This document shows positions 26,899 through 36,186 of a stretch of 64,000 nt of DNA, one piece after another. Numbering within the stretch: the first letter of the stretch is position 1; every line of letters begins with the position of its first letter. The notes below the pieces were generated by a model that did no database searches, had not been told where the DNA came from, and was given only the letters and a program-made list of their open reading frames with translations. Position numbers and translations under genes: made by a program. Source of the stretch: Devosia lucknowensis (GTDB taxonomy: Bacteria > Pseudomonadota > Alphaproteobacteria > Rhizobiales > Devosiaceae); contig NZ_FXWK01000001.1 of NCBI RefSeq assembly GCF_900177655.1, positions 1,116,001 through 1,180,000 on the forward strand, given 5' to 3'.

Positions 26899-29526
26899 TC
26901 AGAACGGCACGTCTTCCGAGTCCACTGTCTTCTTCGCAGCAGTCTTCTTCGCTGGCGGCTTCTTGGCCGTAGCCGTTTTCGCAGTAGCCTTTTTTGCTGC
27001 CGGCTTCTTAGCTGCGGCCTTCTTCGCCGGCTTCTTGCCGCCTGTAGCTTCTGCGCGAGCGGCGATCAGCGCAATCGCCTGTTCCAGCGTAACATCCTCG
27101 GGTTTCAAGTCCTTTGGAAGCGTCGCATTCACCTTGCCCTGATTGACATAGGGACCGTAGCGGCCGGCCCTTACCGTAATCGGTCCACCGTCATGCTCGA
27201 ACGTCTGGATGGCTGCTACGGCTGCGCCCCGCCCTCCCCGACCGCCACCGGCAGCCTTCTGCGCAATCAGGTCCACAGCCCGGTTGATACCGACTGTGAA
27301 CACCTCTTCGACATCCGGCAGGTTGGCATATTTGCCGTCATGCAGGATGAACGGTCCATAGCGGCCGATACCAGCCGAGATCGGCAGGCCGGTTTCCGGA
27401 TGCAAGCCGACTTCACGTGGCAGGCTGAGCAACTGCAACGCCTTTTCCAGCGTCAGCGAGGCTGCCTCCCAGCCTTTGGGGAGGGACGAGCGCTTCGGCT
27501 CCTTGCCCTCGCCCAACTGGACATAAGGTCCAAACCGGCCGGACTTGAGATAAACCTCTTCGCCGCTTTCCGGATCGGTACCGAGCACGCCGTCGCCTGT
27601 AACCGCCTCCGAAGACTGGCCTGATGCCGCATCGGAAAGCTGCATCGTATGCTTGCATTCCGGATAATTCGAACAACCGATGAAGGCGCCGAATTTGCCC
27701 AGCTTCAAAGAAAGAGTCCCGGTGCCGCAGGTGGGGCAGCGGCGCGGATCGGATCCGTCGGCCTTGGCCGGGAAAATGTGATCCGCCAGCATGTCGTTGA
27801 GTGCGTCGAGCACTTCCGACACGCGCAGGTCCTTGATCTCCTCGGTCGCGGCCGTGAAATCCTTCCAGAAATCGCGCAGCAGCACCTTGTAGTCGAGTTC
27901 GCCCGCCGAAACCTGGTCCAGCTGCTCCTCAAGATGCGCAGTGAACCCATATTCCACATAACGCGAGAAGAAGCTTTCAAGGAAAGAGGTGACGATGCGC
28001 CCGCGGTCTTCGGGATGCAGCGCCTTGCCCTCGAGCTTGACGTAGTTTCGGTCCTTCAGCGTGGTCAGCGTAGCCGCATACGTGGACGGCCGGCCGATGC
28101 CCAGCTCCTCCATCTTCTTGATCAGGCTTGCTTCCGAATAGCGCGCCGGCGGCTGGGTGAAATGTTGTTCGATCTCGACCTTCTTGAGGTCCGGCTTATC
28201 GCCGACCTTGAGCGGAGGCAGCTCGCGGCCGTCCTCGTCATCCTCTTCGCCATCGGTTTTGGCCTCGACGCCGTAAAGCGTGAGGAAACCTGGAAAGGTC
28301 ACGACCGAGCCGGTTGCGCGCAAGGTGACGGCCCGCGCGGGCACATTCACCGCAATATCAACCGTCGTCCGGTCGATTTCTGCCGATGCCATCTGGCTGG
28401 CCAGCGTCCGCTTCCAGATCAGCCCATAAAGCTTGGCTTGGTCTGCGTCGAGGTTGAGGCTCTCGGGCCGCTTGAACATGTCGGTAGGACGAATGGCTTC
28501 GTGCGCTTCCTGCGCATTCTTGGCCTTTGTCTGATAGACGCGTGCCTTTTCAGGCAGGTATTCCTCGCCGAAATACTTGCCGATCACCGAGCGCGCCATG
28601 GCGATGCCCTCCGGCGCCATCTGCACGGCGTCGGTACGCATATAGGTGATCAGCCCGTCCTCGTAGAGGCGCTGGGCGATCTGCATGGTACGGTTTGGCG
28701 AAAGCCCCAGGCGCGACGAGGCGTCCTGCTGCAGGCTCGATGTCGTGAACGGCGCATAGGGATTGCGCTTGGTGGGCTTCTTTTCGACGTTCGAAACATT
28801 GAACTGGCCGCTCTCGATAAGCGCCTTGAGTTCCGCGGCGTTTTCACCGGTCTTGATGTCGAGCTTGTCGGTCTTCTTGCCGTCGACGGCAAAGAGGCGT
28901 GCCAGAAAGCTCTTGCCTCCCTGTGCCAGCTGCGCTTCGACAGACCAGTATTCTTCAGGCTTGAACCGCTCGATCTCTGCTTCGCGCTCGGAAACGAGCC
29001 GCAGCGCCACCGATTGCACGCGACCAGCCGAGCGCGAGCCCGGCAGCTTGCGCCAGAGGATGGGAGAGAGAGTGAAACCCACCAGGTAGTCGAGGGCACG
29101 GCGCGCAAGGTAAGCATCCACCAGCGGCATGTCGATGTCGCGCGGCTTTGCCATAGCGGCGGTCACCGCGTCCTTGGTGATGGCGTTGAATACGACGCGC
29201 TGCACCGGCACGTCCTTCTTCAGCGCCTTCTTGGCCCGCAGCACGTCGAGAATGTGCCACGAGATGGCTTCGCCCTCGCGATCAGGGTCGGTTGCCAGGA
29301 TCAGCCCATCGGCTCCCTTGAGCGCCGACGCGATGTCCGCAACACGCTTCTTGGCCTGCGTGTCGACTTCCCACGACATGGCGAAATCTTCGTCCGGACG
29401 CACCGAACCATCCTTGGCCGGCAGGTCGCGGATATGGCCGAAGCTGGCCAGGACCTCGTAGTCCTTGCCCAGATATTTGTTGATTGTCTTGGCTTTAGCC
29501 GGACTTTCAACGACGACGACCTTCAT
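26899..29526 (-). CDS. topA: DNA topoisomerase I
   Basis: An 875-residue type IA topoisomerase that relaxes negative supercoils. The Toprim domain begins VVVESPAKAKTINKYLG and carries ATDPDREGEAISWH. The active-site tyrosine is in GLITYMRTDAVQMA. A single CX2C zinc ribbon (CPTCGTGTLSLKLGKFGAFI then CSNYPEC) is followed by several TopoI C-terminal repeats (KSGRFGPYVQLGEG, GRYGPYVNQG). The last 50 residues are a lysine/alanine-rich tail that ends VDSEDVPF, similar to the acidic tip of SSB. Normal length; ATG at 29526. Confidence 0.96.
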   Translation of the reverse strand: MKVVVVESPAKAKTINKYLGKDYEVLASFGHIRDLPAKDGSVRPDEDFAMSWEVDTQAKKRVADIASALKGADGLILATDPDREGEAISWHILDVLRAKKALKKDVPVQRVVFNAITKDAVTAAMAKPRDIDMPLVDAYLARRALDYLVGFTLSPILWRKLPGSRSAGRVQSVALRLVSEREAEIERFKPEEYWSVEAQLAQGGKSFLARLFAVDGKKTDKLDIKTGENAAELKALIESGQFNVSNVEKKPTKRNPYAPFTTSSLQQDASSRLGLSPNRTMQIAQRLYEDGLITYMRTDAVQMAPEGIAMARSVIGKYFGEEYLPEKARVYQTKAKNAQEAHEAIRPTDMFKRPESLNLDADQAKLYGLIWKRTLASQMASAEIDRTTVDIAVNVPARAVTLRATGSVVTFPGFLTLYGVEAKTDGEEDDEDGRELPPLKVGDKPDLKKVEIEQHFTQPPARYSEASLIKKMEELGIGRPSTYAATLTTLKDRNYVKLEGKALHPEDRGRIVTSFLESFFSRYVEYGFTAHLEEQLDQVSAGELDYKVLLRDFWKDFTAATEEIKDLRVSEVLDALNDMLADHIFPAKADGSDPRRCPTCGTGTLSLKLGKFGAFIGCSNYPECKHTMQLSDAASGQSSEAVTGDGVLGTDPESGEEVYLKSGRFGPYVQLGEGKEPKRSSLPKGWEAASLTLEKALQLLSLPREVGLHPETGLPISAGIGRYGPFILHDGKYANLPDVEEVFTVGINRAVDLIAQKAAGGGRGGRGAAVAAIQTFEHDGGPITVRAGRYGPYVNQGKVNATLPKDLKPEDVTLEQAIALIAARAEATGGKKPAKKAAAKKPAAKKATAKTATAKKPPAKKTAAKKTVDSEDVPF

Positions 29527-29653
29527 GCCCGGTTCCGTTCCGCAACAGTATTCAAAGAGCGCGCAACATGGTGAAGCCGCCAGCCGGTGTCAACGGGGCC
29601 ATCTGCACACCCGATCGGTAGGCTGCGGCAAAAGCCCGTGATATAGACCCGCC

Positions 29654-29830
29654 ATGATCAGCATCGACCGCCCTGCCCTCCGCGTTTCAAGTCATCGCCG
29701 CCGCGCCGCCGCCTTGGCCGCCTTCTTGCGCCGCCACTGCGCCGCGCGCAGCCCCGACCAGGACAAGGATGGTGTTCTCGACAGTGCCGGCATCGAGCGG
29801 CTGCTGCACGAACAGGACCACCAGAGTTGA
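29654..29830 (+). CDS. Possible 58-residue leader ORF coupled to murB
   Basis: An ATG at 29654 opens 58 codons that end in TGA overlapping the murB TTG start (TTGA). The middle is Arg/Ala-rich. The C-terminal part reads DQDKDGVLDSAGIERLL, with Asp at positions 1, 3, 5 and 9 of an EF-hand-like loop. There is no good Shine-Dalgarno sequence. It may be a real small gene, or a leader that couples ribosomes to murB, or chance. Confidence 0.35.
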   Translation: MISIDRPALRVSSHRRRAAALAAFLRRHCAARSPDQDKDGVLDSAGIERLLHEQDHQS

Positions 29831-30837
29831 CACCACTTTCCCTGCTTCCCGATTTCGACCTGGCCGACCGCAATACCCTCGCGCTCATCGCCAGCTCGCG
29901 TTTCGGTGTCACCATTACTGAGCCGGGCATGTTGCCCGCACTCTTTGACACAGCGCGGACCCGGACGCTGCCTGTCCGCATCCTGGGCGGTGGCAGCAAT
30001 GTCGTTCTGGCGCCCGCTTATGATGGCATCACCGCGCTTGTCGCGATCAAGGGCAAGCGCATCGTCGCCGCCGACGATGGAGCCACTGTGGTCGAAGCGG
30101 CGGCCGGCGAAAGCTGGCATGACCTTGTGCTCTGGACGGTCGAGCAAGGCCTTGGCGGGCTCGAGAACCTGGCGCTGATCCCGGGCACCGTCGGTGCTGC
30201 ACCGGTGCAGAATATCGGCGCTTACGGCGCCGAATTGGCCGACATGTTCGAAAGCCTGCTTGCTTACGATCGCAATACCGGGGCTGAGCGGATATTCACG
30301 CGTGACGACTGCGCCTTTGCCTATCGCGACAGCATCTTCAAGCACGAGCCCGACCGCTATGTCGTTCTGTCCGTCCAACTGCGCCTTCCAGGAGCCTGGA
30401 CGCCAAACTTGAACTTTGCCGGCCTGTCCGATCTCGCTGCCCCGGACCTTACCCCCCGCCGGGTGATGGACCGCGTCATCGAGCTGCGCACCAGCAAGCT
30501 TCCTGATTGGCGCGTCACCCCCAATGCCGGGTCCTTTTTCCAGAACCCGATTGTTTCGACCGACGCCGCCCAGACCGTGCTCGCAGAATTTCCTGCCGCG
30601 CCGAACTTTCCGCAGGCCGATGGCCGCACTAAACTGTCGGCCGGCTGGCTCATCGAGAAAGCCGGCCTCAAGGGATTTTCCATGGGCCCGGTCGGCATGT
30701 CCGAGCGCCACGCACTGGTCGTGGTCAATCACGGCGGCGCCACGCAGGCGGACGTCTCGGCGCTCTCGGCGCATGTCAAGGAGACCGTGAAAGCCCGCTT
30801 CGGCATCCAGCTTCACGAAGAACCCATCTTCTGCTGA
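29827..30837 (+). CDS. murB: UDP-N-acetylenolpyruvoylglucosamine reductase, type I
   Basis: A 336-residue FAD enzyme that reduces UDP-GlcNAc-enolpyruvate to UDP-MurNAc. The FAD site reads PVRILGGGSNVVLAPAYDG and GLGGLENLALIPGTVGAAPV, with QNIGAYGAEL characteristic of the E. coli-like type I enzyme; the catalytic serine is in VTPNAGSFFQNP and the C-terminal Glu in LHEEPIF. The start is a TTG at 29827 overlapping the stop of a small upstream frame. It lies outside the cell-wall gene cluster. Alphaproteobacteria often have a type II MurB in that cluster, so this may be a second copy. Confidence 0.92.
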   Translation: MTPLSLLPDFDLADRNTLALIASSRFGVTITEPGMLPALFDTARTRTLPVRILGGGSNVVLAPAYDGITALVAIKGKRIVAADDGATVVEAAAGESWHDLVLWTVEQGLGGLENLALIPGTVGAAPVQNIGAYGAELADMFESLLAYDRNTGAERIFTRDDCAFAYRDSIFKHEPDRYVVLSVQLRLPGAWTPNLNFAGLSDLAAPDLTPRRVMDRVIELRTSKLPDWRVTPNAGSFFQNPIVSTDAAQTVLAEFPAAPNFPQADGRTKLSAGWLIEKAGLKGFSMGPVGMSERHALVVVNHGGATQADVSALSAHVKETVKARFGIQLHEEPIFC

Positions 30838-30840
30838 CCG

Positions 30841-31962
30841 TCAGCTATACCGCATCGCCACCAGCTGCCCGCTTGACCATTCAACCAATCCGCCCAGGTC
30901 GAGCTCGAGCAGCAGGACCTGCATCGCATGCGGGGTTATCCCGGTCTGGGCGATCAACGCGTCCACTTCCACCGGCGTCGCGCTCAGTGCCGCCAGCAAC
31001 CGTCCGCGATCGTCCGCCGCTGGTTCCGCGTCGCCGGCAATCTCGCCCGGTGGCTGCCATTCCGGGTCGAACAAGGCGCTCCGCGCCGGATCGGCACTGC
31101 CCAGAACCTCGACGATATCGTCCGCATTGGTGACCAGTCGAGCGCCCTGCTGGATAAGATGATTGCCCCCTTCCGCGCGCGGATCGAGCGGCGAACCGGG
31201 CACTGCGAAAACATCCCGGTTCTGCTCGAGGGCCAGCCGCGCCGTGATCAGCGAGCCGCTGCGTTTTGCGGCTTCGACGACGACGATACCAAGCGACAGT
31301 CCCGAAACCAGCCGGTTACGCCTCGGAAAGTCCCTCGCCCGCGGCTCCCAGCCCAGCGGCATTTCCGTCAGCAGCGCTCCACCATTGTCGAGGATGTCAT
31401 GTGCCAGCGGAATATTCTCGTCCGGATAGATCTTGTCGAACCCGCCGGCCAGCACCGCGACCGTGCCCGTTGGTAGGCTGGCCCGATGCGCGGCAGCGTC
31501 GATGCCCCGCGCCAGGCCCGATACGACGGTGTAGCCCCGCGCGCCCAGATCCTCGGCCAGCATACGGGTCATCTTGATGCCGGCGGTCGACGCATTGCGC
31601 GCCCCCACGATACCGACCGTCCGTTTCCAGTCGAGGCGATCCCCACCCGCCATGGTGATCAATGGTGGCGCCCCGGAAATATGCAGCAGATGCTCGGGAT
31701 AATCAGGTTCGCCCTGCGCCACGAGCCGTGCGCCGTAACGCGTCAAACCGGCGACTTCATCCTCGGCCCGCGCAAGGCTGAGCGGCATGACCGCACGGCC
31801 GGCCTTGCGGCTGAGATCGGGGAGAGCCTCGAGCGCTGCCTCGGCGGAGCCGAAGCGATTGAGCAATTGCCGAAACGTCACCGGACCGATCGTGTCGGTG
31901 CGGGCCAGCCGGAGCCACGCGATCTTTTGGGCCGATGTGAACGTCGTGGTCACCCGGCCCAT
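30841..31962 (-). CDS. dprA: DNA-processing protein DprA
   Basis: A 373-residue ssDNA-binding RecA loader used in natural transformation and perhaps repair. An N-terminal helical domain (WLRLARTDTIGPVTFRQLLN) precedes the Rossmann fold: VGARNASTAGIKMTRMLAED, VVSGLARGIDAAAH and AGGFDKIYP. The C-terminus is the winged-helix DML1-like domain (LLAALSATPVEVDALIAQTG). It is convergent with murB and starts four bases after plsY, forming a plsY-dprA unit. Confidence 0.94.
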   Translation of the reverse strand: MGRVTTTFTSAQKIAWLRLARTDTIGPVTFRQLLNRFGSAEAALEALPDLSRKAGRAVMPLSLARAEDEVAGLTRYGARLVAQGEPDYPEHLLHISGAPPLITMAGGDRLDWKRTVGIVGARNASTAGIKMTRMLAEDLGARGYTVVSGLARGIDAAAHRASLPTGTVAVLAGGFDKIYPDENIPLAHDILDNGGALLTEMPLGWEPRARDFPRRNRLVSGLSLGIVVVEAAKRSGSLITARLALEQNRDVFAVPGSPLDPRAEGGNHLIQQGARLVTNADDIVEVLGSADPARSALFDPEWQPPGEIAGDAEPAADDRGRLLAALSATPVEVDALIAQTGITPHAMQVLLLELDLGGLVEWSSGQLVAMRYS

Positions 31963-31966
31963 TTCT

Positions 31967-32575
31967 TCATCCCGCCTTTTTGCTGCCGCCGATTGTGGGC
32001 TCCGTGCCCTTGAGCAAGCGACCGATATTTTCGCGATGCTGGAAGAAGAGCAGGAGTGCCAGCCCGGTCACGACCACGGCCAGCCTCTCGCCGGAAAACA
32101 CATAGGCAAAGATCGGCGCCGTCGCGGCCGAGGTCAGCGCCGCCAGGGAACTCATCTTGCGCGTAAAGGCGATCAACAGCCACACGGCACAGAAAATGAG
32201 GCCCACCGGCCAGCTCAGTGCCAGCAGTGAGCCGATCATGACGGCTACGCCCTTGCCGCCCTTGAAGCCGAGCCAGACCGGAAAGCAATGGCCAAGGAAC
32301 GCGCCGATCGCCGCTACCCGCGCCGCATCCTCGCCCCAGAAATAGCGCGCAATCAGGATAGGGGCGACTGCCTTGAGGGCATCGAGCACCAGCGTCGCTG
32401 CGGCAACCTTCTTGTTACCGGTCCTCAGGACATTGGTCGCACCGATATTGCCCGATCCGATGGCACGGATATCGCCCAGCCCCGCCGCCCGTGTGAGGAT
32501 CAATCCGAACGGGATCGAGCCAGAGAGATAACCCAGCACCGCAGCCAGGATGAGCGGCAGAATGTCGGCGGCCAT
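31967..32575 (-). CDS. plsY: Glycerol-3-phosphate acyltransferase PlsY
   Basis: A 202-residue membrane acyltransferase that makes 1-acyl-glycerol-3-phosphate from acyl-phosphate. The conserved motifs are [35 protein letters not shown] and [17 protein letters not shown]; about five membrane helices are visible. The ATG at 32575 has GAGGAGGG about eight bases upstream. It is the upstream gene of dprA, a linkage common in Hyphomicrobiales. Confidence 0.95.
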   Translation of the reverse strand: MAADILPLILAAVLGYLSGSIPFGLILTRAAGLGDIRAIGSGNIGATNVLRTGNKKVAAATLVLDALKAVAPILIARYFWGEDAARVAAIGAFLGHCFPVWLGFKGGKGVAVMIGSLLALSWPVGLIFCAVWLLIAFTRKMSSLAALTSAATAPIFAYVFSGERLAVVVTGLALLLFFQHRENIGRLLKGTEPTIGGSKKAG

Positions 32576-32733
32576 GGTTGGAGCCCTCCTCGTAACCTTT
32601 TGCCAATGGATACAGTCTCTGTCGCCTTTGTCACAAGAGGGACACGAGAATTGCGCACCACCCATTCAGCAAGGCGGTTTGGCAATTGGGCTGCGATGAC
32701 CTACATATTGGGCAACTCTCAAGAACAAGAATA

Positions 32734-35028
32734 ATGGCCAAGACTCCAAAACCAAAAAACACATCCGGACCCAAGCGCCCGCGTCTCTCCGCGGCTGACC
32801 GGTTGCCCACGCGCGAGCAACTGCTCGAAGCCCTGGCGCAGGAAGACGACATCAAGGGCAAGCGAGACCTGGCGAAGGTCTTCGGCATTCGCGGCGATCT
32901 GCGTCGGCCCTTCAAGGCAATGCTGGCCGAACTGGAGGGCGAAGGCGTCATTACCCGCACCCGCAAGGCGTTGCGGCGGACGGCCGCCCTGCCCCATGTC
33001 ACGGTGCTGGACATCCCTTCCGATGCCGATCCGGACAATCTTCACGCCTTCCCCGCCCAATGGAATCCGGAAGAAGGCGAAATGCCGCGCGTTCGCGTGC
33101 TGACCGGCCGCGATGTCCGCGTCGTGCCGGCGCCCGGCGACCGGATACTCGCGCGCATCGATGCTGGCGAGGACGCGATTCCCGACTACACCGCCCGCCC
33201 GATGAAGGTCCTCGACAAGCCTCGTCGCGGCCAGATCGGCATTGTCCGCAAGGATGACGACGGCGCGCGCCTCATACCGGTCGACCGCAAGCAGAAGGAA
33301 ATGCGCATCGCCCTCGGCGACCTCGGCGACGCCAGCGATGGCGATTTGGTCGAAGTGGAGGTGCTCTTCTCCGGCCGGCTGATGATTCCGCGCGCCAAGG
33401 TCACCAAGGTGGTCGGCAATCCCAATTCCGAAGGCGCGGTTTCGCTGATTGCCATCCACAATCTTGAAATCCCGCACGTCTTTCCGCAAAGCGTCATTCG
33501 CGAGGCGGAGGAAGCCAGGGAGGCGACGCTCAGAGGTCGCGAGGACTGGCGCGAGCTGCCGCTGATCACCATCGATCCGGCCGATGCCAAGGACCACGAC
33601 GACGCCGTTCACGCCGCTCCGGACGACGACTCTGCAAATCCGGGAGGCTTCGTGGTCACGGTCGCCATAGCCGACGTCGCCGCCTACGTGCGTCCTGGCT
33701 CCGCGCTCGACCGCGAAGCCTATACCCGCGGCAACTCGGTCTACTTCCCCGACCGTGTCGTGCCCATGCTGCCCGAGCGGATTTCCAATGAGCTCTGCTC
33801 GCTCAAGGAAGGGGTGCCCCGCGCTGCCCTCGCCGTTCGCATGGTGATGGGTGCCGATGGTCGCAAGCGCAGCCACAGTTTTCATCGCATCCTGATGCGC
33901 TCGGCCGCCAAGCTGAGCTACCAGCAAGCTCAGGCTGCCATCGATGGCAACGCCGATGATCAGACTGGCCCACTGCTCGATCCCATCCTGCGCCCCCTCT
34001 GGGACGCCTATGCCGCGATGGCAAGGGCGCGGGACCAGCGGGGTCCGCTCGATCTCGACCTGCCTGAGCGCAAGATCCTGCTCGACGACAAGGGCATGGT
34101 GCGCGACATCCACGTTCCCGAGCGGCTCGACGCCCATCGCCTAATCGAGGAGATGATGATCGCGGCAAACGTCGCGGCAGCGGAAACGCTCGAACAGAAG
34201 CGCTCGGAACTGCTCTATCGCGTGCACGACGAGCCATCGTCTGAAAAGCTCCAGGCGCTCCGCGAATTCCTTGGCAGCCTCGATATTTCAGTCAAGAAGT
34301 CGGACAGCGTTCGCGCCAGCGATTTCAACGGCATCCTCGCCCAGGCCCGCAAGGCCGGGAACATCGAGCAGGTCAGTGAAATGGTACTGCGCTCGCAGGC
34401 TCAGGCCGAGTATTCGGCCGAGAACTACGGCCACTTCGGCCTGCATCTCGATCGCTACGCTCATTTCACCTCGCCCATACGGCGCTATGCCGACCTCATC
34501 GTACACCGCGCCCTGGTGCGCGCCCTGGGTCTCGGTGACGATGGACTGACGGATCAGGAAGCGACAAAGCTTCCGGGAATCGCGCAGCACATCTCCGCCA
34601 CGGAACGGCGGGCCATGCTGGCGGAGCGGGAAACATCCGACCGGCTCCTCGCGCAGTTCCTGGCCGAGCGCATTGGCGCGCGCTTCATGGGACGGATTTC
34701 CGGCGTCACCCGCTCCGGTCTTTTTATCCGGCTGCTCGAAACCGGCGCCGACGGCTTCATTCCCGCCTCGACCCTCGGCCAGGACTATTATCGCTATGTG
34801 GAAGAGCGGCAGGCCATGATCGGTGAGCGCACAGGTGAAACCTTCACCCTGGGGGACCGCGTCGAGGTCCGTCTGCTCGAGGCCGCACCCGTCGCCGGAG
34901 CACTGCGATTTGAGCTCCTTTCCGAGGGCAAGCGCGGCAATCCGCCATCTGGAAAGCGTCTGCGCAAGGGCGCATCTAAGAGCTTCGGCCCCCGAAGCTC
35001 GAAATCATCGGGTCGAAGGAAGAGGTAA
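32734..35028 (+). CDS. rnr: Ribonuclease R
   Basis: A 764-residue processive 3'-to-5' exoribonuclease for structured RNA. The N-terminal winged-helix and cold-shock regions (REQLLEALAQEDDIKGKRDL) lead to the RNB domain with TIDPADAKDHDDAVH, carrying the metal-binding Asp residues, and YAHFTSPIRRYADLIVHRAL. A C-terminal S1 domain (RFMGRISGVTRSGLFIRLLE) precedes a short basic tail (KRLRKGASKSFGPR). The ATG at 32734 gives MAKTPKPKNTSG; a frame starting at 32686 would add an unlikely leader. The next gene starts three bases after the stop. Confidence 0.95.
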   Translation: MAKTPKPKNTSGPKRPRLSAADRLPTREQLLEALAQEDDIKGKRDLAKVFGIRGDLRRPFKAMLAELEGEGVITRTRKALRRTAALPHVTVLDIPSDADPDNLHAFPAQWNPEEGEMPRVRVLTGRDVRVVPAPGDRILARIDAGEDAIPDYTARPMKVLDKPRRGQIGIVRKDDDGARLIPVDRKQKEMRIALGDLGDASDGDLVEVEVLFSGRLMIPRAKVTKVVGNPNSEGAVSLIAIHNLEIPHVFPQSVIREAEEAREATLRGREDWRELPLITIDPADAKDHDDAVHAAPDDDSANPGGFVVTVAIADVAAYVRPGSALDREAYTRGNSVYFPDRVVPMLPERISNELCSLKEGVPRAALAVRMVMGADGRKRSHSFHRILMRSAAKLSYQQAQAAIDGNADDQTGPLLDPILRPLWDAYAAMARARDQRGPLDLDLPERKILLDDKGMVRDIHVPERLDAHRLIEEMMIAANVAAAETLEQKRSELLYRVHDEPSSEKLQALREFLGSLDISVKKSDSVRASDFNGILAQARKAGNIEQVSEMVLRSQAQAEYSAENYGHFGLHLDRYAHFTSPIRRYADLIVHRALVRALGLGDDGLTDQEATKLPGIAQHISATERRAMLAERETSDRLLAQFLAERIGARFMGRISGVTRSGLFIRLLETGADGFIPASTLGQDYYRYVEERQAMIGERTGETFTLGDRVEVRLLEAAPVAGALRFELLSEGKRGNPPSGKRLRKGASKSFGPRSSKSSGRRKR

Positions 35029-35031
35029 CTG

Positions 35032-35427
35032 ATGTCGGATCAGGTCCGCGCTCTCGAACAACGCAGCATTTCCCAGGCCATGTGGCGCGGCACCCTTTGC
35101 CGCTGTCCTCATTGCGGCCAGGGCAAGATGTTCCGTGCCTATCTCAAGACCGTTGATCAATGCGACGCCTGCGGCGAGACGTTGAGCCATCATCGTGCGG
35201 ACGATTTCCCGCCCTATATCGCCATCATGATCGTGGGCCACCTGCTGGTCGGCATCATGCTGCACATGGATATGGTCTGGCACGTCAATCCCATGACCTA
35301 TCTGCTTTCCATGGTGCCCCTGGCAGTGGTTCTTCCCCTGGCCATGCTGCCCTCCATCAAGGGCTCGATCGTCGGGCTGCAGTGGGCCAATCGCATGTAC
35401 GGCTTCGGCACGGGTCAGAAGGACTGA
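35032..35427 (+). CDS. DUF983 family membrane protein with zinc ribbon
   Basis: A 131-residue protein with a CX2C...CX2C zinc-ribbon (CPHCGQGKMF, CDACGE) followed by two membrane helices (YIAIMIVGHLLVGIMLHMDM, LLSMVPLAVVLPLAMLP). DUF983 genes often follow rnr in alphaproteobacteria; the function is unknown. GAAGAGG lies before the ATG and the gene starts three bases after the rnr stop, so they are cotranscribed. Confidence 0.9.
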   Translation: MSDQVRALEQRSISQAMWRGTLCRCPHCGQGKMFRAYLKTVDQCDACGETLSHHRADDFPPYIAIMIVGHLLVGIMLHMDMVWHVNPMTYLLSMVPLAVVLPLAMLPSIKGSIVGLQWANRMYGFGTGQKD

Positions 35428-35429
35428 GG

Positions 35430-35846
35430 TCAGGCAAATTGGCTCCCGTCCTTCGCCTTCACCAGATTGCGGGGACGGAATCGCAGACCCGACCATTCCT
35501 CGGTAATCGCTACCTGCCGCACCGGTCGCCAGTCCGCAGCGTCCAGGGCTTCCCAACCGGTATCGCGGTTCAGTCCCGCTGCCTTGGCTTCCGGTCCTTT
35601 GCGATAGCCGACCCAGAGCAGGCCGTCAGGAGGCAATTCCTTGAGAATCCGGGGCACCAATAGCGGCACTTCGGCAGCGCTTTCGAAAAACGCCACCACC
35701 CCGTCATAGGCATCGTTCTCGTGGACAATCTCCACCTCTGCGCCGGCTGCGAGTTCCTCCACCAATTCGCGCGGGACGTTGATCAGCCAGAGCTTCGCGC
35801 CAGATTTGATTTGAAGCTTGTGTATCAATTCGGTTGGAGCAGTCAC
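35430..35846 (-). CDS. DUF3052-like hypothetical protein
   Basis: A 138-residue protein resembling DUF3052: an N-terminal KLQIKSGAKLWLINVP and a C-terminal EEWSGLRFRPRNLVK, with a central LLWVGYRKGP. Function unknown. The GTG at 35846 is chosen with GCGAGG about six bases upstream. The TTG at 35888 would place the start inside the rpmG promoter and is less likely. It is convergent with the DUF983 gene and divergent from rpmG. Confidence 0.7.
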   Translation of the reverse strand: MTAPTELIHKLQIKSGAKLWLINVPRELVEELAAGAEVEIVHENDAYDGVVAFFESAAEVPLLVPRILKELPPDGLLWVGYRKGPEAKAAGLNRDTGWEALDAADWRPVRQVAITEEWSGLRFRPRNLVKAKDGSQFA

Positions 35847-35871
35847 GGTGCGCCTCGCCTGATCGTTTGAC

Positions 35872-35899
35872 TTGACAACGGCGGTCAAATCCGTAGGTT
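35872..35899 (+). promoter_or_regulatory. rpmG promoter
   Basis: TTGACA (35872-35877) and TAGGTT (35894-35899), 16 bases apart, give a strong housekeeping promoter about 60 bases upstream of rpmG. It overlaps the far 5' region of the divergent DUF3052-like gene. Confidence 0.65.
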
Positions 35900-35959
35900 G
35901 CGCGCAAATTCCGGCGCTGCCCCGATGCGGCGCCTTTCGCTTTGTGAAGGACGTACCAA

Positions 35960-36127
35960 ATGGCCAAGGCCGCCACCATCAAGATCAAGCTCGTCTCGAC
36001 GGCCGATACCGGCTTTTTCTACGTGACCAAGAAGAACGCCCGTACCCAGACTGAAAAGCTGGCATTCAAGAAGTACGATCCGGTCGTCCGCAAGCACGTC
36101 GAATTCAAGGAAGCCAAGATCAAGTAA
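35960..36127 (+). CDS. rpmG: 50S ribosomal protein L33
   Basis: A 55-residue ribosomal protein: [20 protein letters not shown], then [20 protein letters not shown] and VEFKEAKIK. This is the L33 form without the CX2C zinc pairs, as in most alphaproteobacteria. AAGGA lies nine bases before the ATG. Its own promoter and perfect terminator make it a one-gene unit. Confidence 0.97.
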   Translation: MAKAATIKIKLVSTADTGFFYVTKKNARTQTEKLAFKKYDPVVRKHVEFKEAKIK

Positions 36128-36151
36128 TTTGGCACTTCCTCTTTGAAATGA

Positions 36152-36186
36152 ACAAAACCCCGCAAGCGATTGCGGGGTTTTGTTTT
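36152..36186. terminator. Intrinsic terminator of rpmG, probably bidirectional
   Basis: A perfect 14-base-pair stem (36152-36165 with 36170-36183) closes on a GCGA tetraloop and ends in TTTTGTTTT. A-rich sequence on the other side gives TTTTGTT on the minus strand, so it may also stop transcripts coming from pleD. Confidence 0.9.

Noticed and set aside
27649..29574. A 641-codon frame opposite topA.
   Set aside because: Shadow of topA, with no recognisable domain.
32719..34137. A 472-codon frame opposite rnr.
   Set aside because: Shadow frame within the RNase R gene; no start signal.
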